DNA of 64,000 bases from Pseudomonas mandelii. GTDB lineage: Bacteria > Pseudomonadota > Gammaproteobacteria > Pseudomonadales > Pseudomonadaceae. The position numbers and the translations under genes are program-made. The stretch covers positions 868,001-932,000 of the forward strand of contig NZ_LT629796.1 of the NCBI RefSeq assembly GCF_900106065.1, written 5' to 3'. This document shows, in pieces, positions 62,745-64,000 of the stretch. Under the pieces are notes generated by a model. The model saw only the letters and a list, made by a program, of their open reading frames with translations, made no database searches and was not told the DNA's origin. The stretch's first letter is position 1; each line of letters starts with the position of its first letter.

Positions 62745-63265
62745 TCTTCCTGCTCGACCAGATCACGGGCGTAACGCTGCGAATTGTGCACATAGTGCGC
62801 GGCGCTGGCCTCCAGCATTTTCTTTTGCTGCTCGGTCAGTTCACGCACTACTTTGCCGGGCGAGCCCATGACCAGCGAACCGTCGGGAATCTCCTTGCCC
62901 TCGCCAATCAGCGAGTTGGCGCCGATGATGCAGTTCTTGCCGATTTTCGCGCCGTTGAGAATCACTGCATTAATACCGATCAGGCTGTAATCGCCCACGG
63001 TGCAGCCGTGAAGCATGGCGTTGTGGCCGATGGTCACGCCGGTGCCGATGGTCAGCGGGTAGCCCATGTCCGTGTGCATCACCGTGCCGTCCTGGACGTT
63101 GCTGTTCTTGCCAATCAGGATCAATTCGTTGTCGCCACGCAACACGGCGTTGAACCAGACGTTGGCGCCCTCTTCCAGTTTGACCTTGCCCACCAGCACG
63201 GCATTGGGTGCAACCCAGCTCTGCGGATGGGTTTCGACGCGGGCATCGCCCAGGCGATATTTCAT
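62741..63265 (-). CDS. Gamma carbonic anhydrase family protein
   Basis: A 174-residue left-handed beta-helix protein made of hexapeptide repeats. Predicted Zn ligands are His64 ([10 protein letters not shown]), His81 (GHNAMLHG) and His86. Similar proteins (YrdA, PaaY-like) include active carbonic anhydrases and thioesterases, but many have no shown activity. ATG 63265 has GAGGACAA upstream; a longer frame has no ribosome site. Confidence 0.9.
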   Translation of the reverse strand: MKYRLGDARVETHPQSWVAPNAVLVGKVKLEEGANVWFNAVLRGDNELILIGKNSNVQDGTVMHTDMGYPLTIGTGVTIGHNAMLHGCTVGDYSLIGINAVILNGAKIGKNCIIGANSLIGEGKEIPDGSLVMGSPGKVVRELTEQQKKMLEASAAHYVHNSQRYARDLVEQEE

Positions 63266-63319
63266 CTTGTTGTCCTCAAGGCTCAGGCAGCCGCGGTTCA
63301 CGCCATACGAACGATGGCT

Positions 63320-63919
63320 TCAAGTATTGATAAAGCTTTTGGGCGGGTGGTGCAGGCTGATGTCGGCGTCATAGAGCAGGTTGATCAACTCGACAATCAT
63401 GATTGCCGTCAGGCCCCAGATTTTATACTCGCCATAACGATAACTCGGCACGTACCAACTGCGCCCCTGGTAATCGATGCGGTGGGTGTGCTCCCTTGGG
63501 TCCTCACGGAAAAACTCCAGAGGCACACTGAACACGGCGGCGATCTCGGCATCGTTGGCCAGGTACTCGACAAAACCCGGAATCACTCCGACATACGGCG
63601 TGACCTTGATGCCATGCAGGGAGATCAACGGGCTCAGCGGGCCGATCACCTCGACCAGCCCCGGTGGCAAGCCGATTTCTTCTTCAGCCTCCCGTAGCGC
63701 GGTGAAAATAAGATCAGGGTCTTCGGGGTCGCGCCGCCCACCCGGGAAGGCGACTTCACCGCCATGGGTCGAGAGCCCGCTGGCGCGCAGGGTCAGAACC
63801 AGCTCCGGTTCGTCACTACGGGTGATGGGTACCAATACCGCGGCTTCGGGGAAACGTTTGTCGGTTTCCATTGTGCGTGGGGTGTGGTTGCTTACTCGAT
63901 GCAGTAGCTCGTCCAGCAT
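63320..63919 (-). CDS. CoA pyrophosphatase-type Nudix hydrolase
   Basis: A 199-residue protein starting MLDELLHRVSNHTPRTMETDKRFPEAAVLVPI. The Nudix box is at GGRRDPEDPDLIFTALREAEEEIGL, preceded by the HGGEVAFPGG motif typical of the CoA pyrophosphatase (NudL/YeaB) branch. Probably hydrolyses CoA derivatives; substrate is by family. TTG upstream in frame is possible but ATG fits the family. Confidence 0.9.
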   Translation of the reverse strand: MLDELLHRVSNHTPRTMETDKRFPEAAVLVPITRSDEPELVLTLRASGLSTHGGEVAFPGGRRDPEDPDLIFTALREAEEEIGLPPGLVEVIGPLSPLISLHGIKVTPYVGVIPGFVEYLANDAEIAAVFSVPLEFFREDPREHTHRIDYQGRSWYVPSYRYGEYKIWGLTAIMIVELINLLYDADISLHHPPKSFINT

Positions 63920-63958
63920 GAGTCTTCTCGATCTGTTGGCCGTAGGGTCTGTTGACGT

Positions 63959-64000
63959 TTGCTGACAACCGCGTTGCGCGCCAACGCAGTTCGTCAGCAA
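63959..64000. repeat. Large imperfect palindrome at the window end
   Basis: TTGCTGAC...GTCAGCAA flanks a near-perfect inner dyad (AACCGCGTTG...CAACGCAGTT) around CGCG. The whole 42-bp stretch can fold as one hairpin. It lies 40 bp upstream of the Nudix start; the partner gene beyond the edge is not visible. Confidence 0.6.

Overview
The window is a stretch of a Pseudomonas chromosome, most likely from the P. fluorescens group. The evidence is the high GC, the complete Wsp surface-sensing operon, the many inverted REP pairs of the kind known from P. fluorescens (cores such as GGAGCGAGCCTGCTCGCG and GGCGAGGGAGCTTGCTCCC), and a gene order that, from memory, follows the P. aeruginosa PA3685-PA3755 segment with insertions and losses. 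No tRNA, rRNA, CRISPR array or insertion sequence was seen.

Layout. Positions 1-14700 hold core genes: a DUF72 protein (cut by the window edge), tsaB, adk, ppc, the lipoprotein pair DUF4398/lptF with a candidate AlgU promoter, a lipoprotein hydrolase, an HExxxH/QEGLA metallopeptidase-like protein, a TetR regulator, lysS, and prfB with its programmed +1 frameshift. Positions 14935-23383 hold the whole wspABCDEF-wspR operon (minus strand), which turns surface contact into cyclic-di-GMP synthesis. After a DUF533 protein comes a polyamine/4-aminobutanal locus (24546-34624): a LysR regulator, two paralogous aldehyde dehydrogenases flanking one four-gene spermidine/putrescine-type ABC transporter, and an APC permease.

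Positions 34675-37749 form an accessory islet of visibly lower GC. It carries a two-gene AAA ATPase + RloB-family (Toprim-like) module resembling AbiL/PARIS-type anti-phage systems, then a lone BRO-N (phage antirepressor-like) gene behind a strong leader hairpin, and a 61-residue hypothetical gene. This is the best candidate for an undescribed system.

Core genes resume with opgD, an Old Yellow Enzyme homologue, recJ, yaeQ, a CoA-transferase, a solute-binding-like protein with no ATG start, DUF3509, a sensor protein that ends where its kinase domain should begin, thrC, hom, dsbC, xerD, the rpsP-rimM-trmD-rplS ribosome operon, ffh, a CcsA/YpjD-like membrane protein, a CNNM/CorC protein, an MFS transporter, purT, a VUT-family transporter, DUF1289, a gamma carbonic anhydrase homologue and a CoA-pyrophosphatase-type Nudix gene. 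Seventeen REP-type elements sit between genes; they come in two opposite pair orientations.
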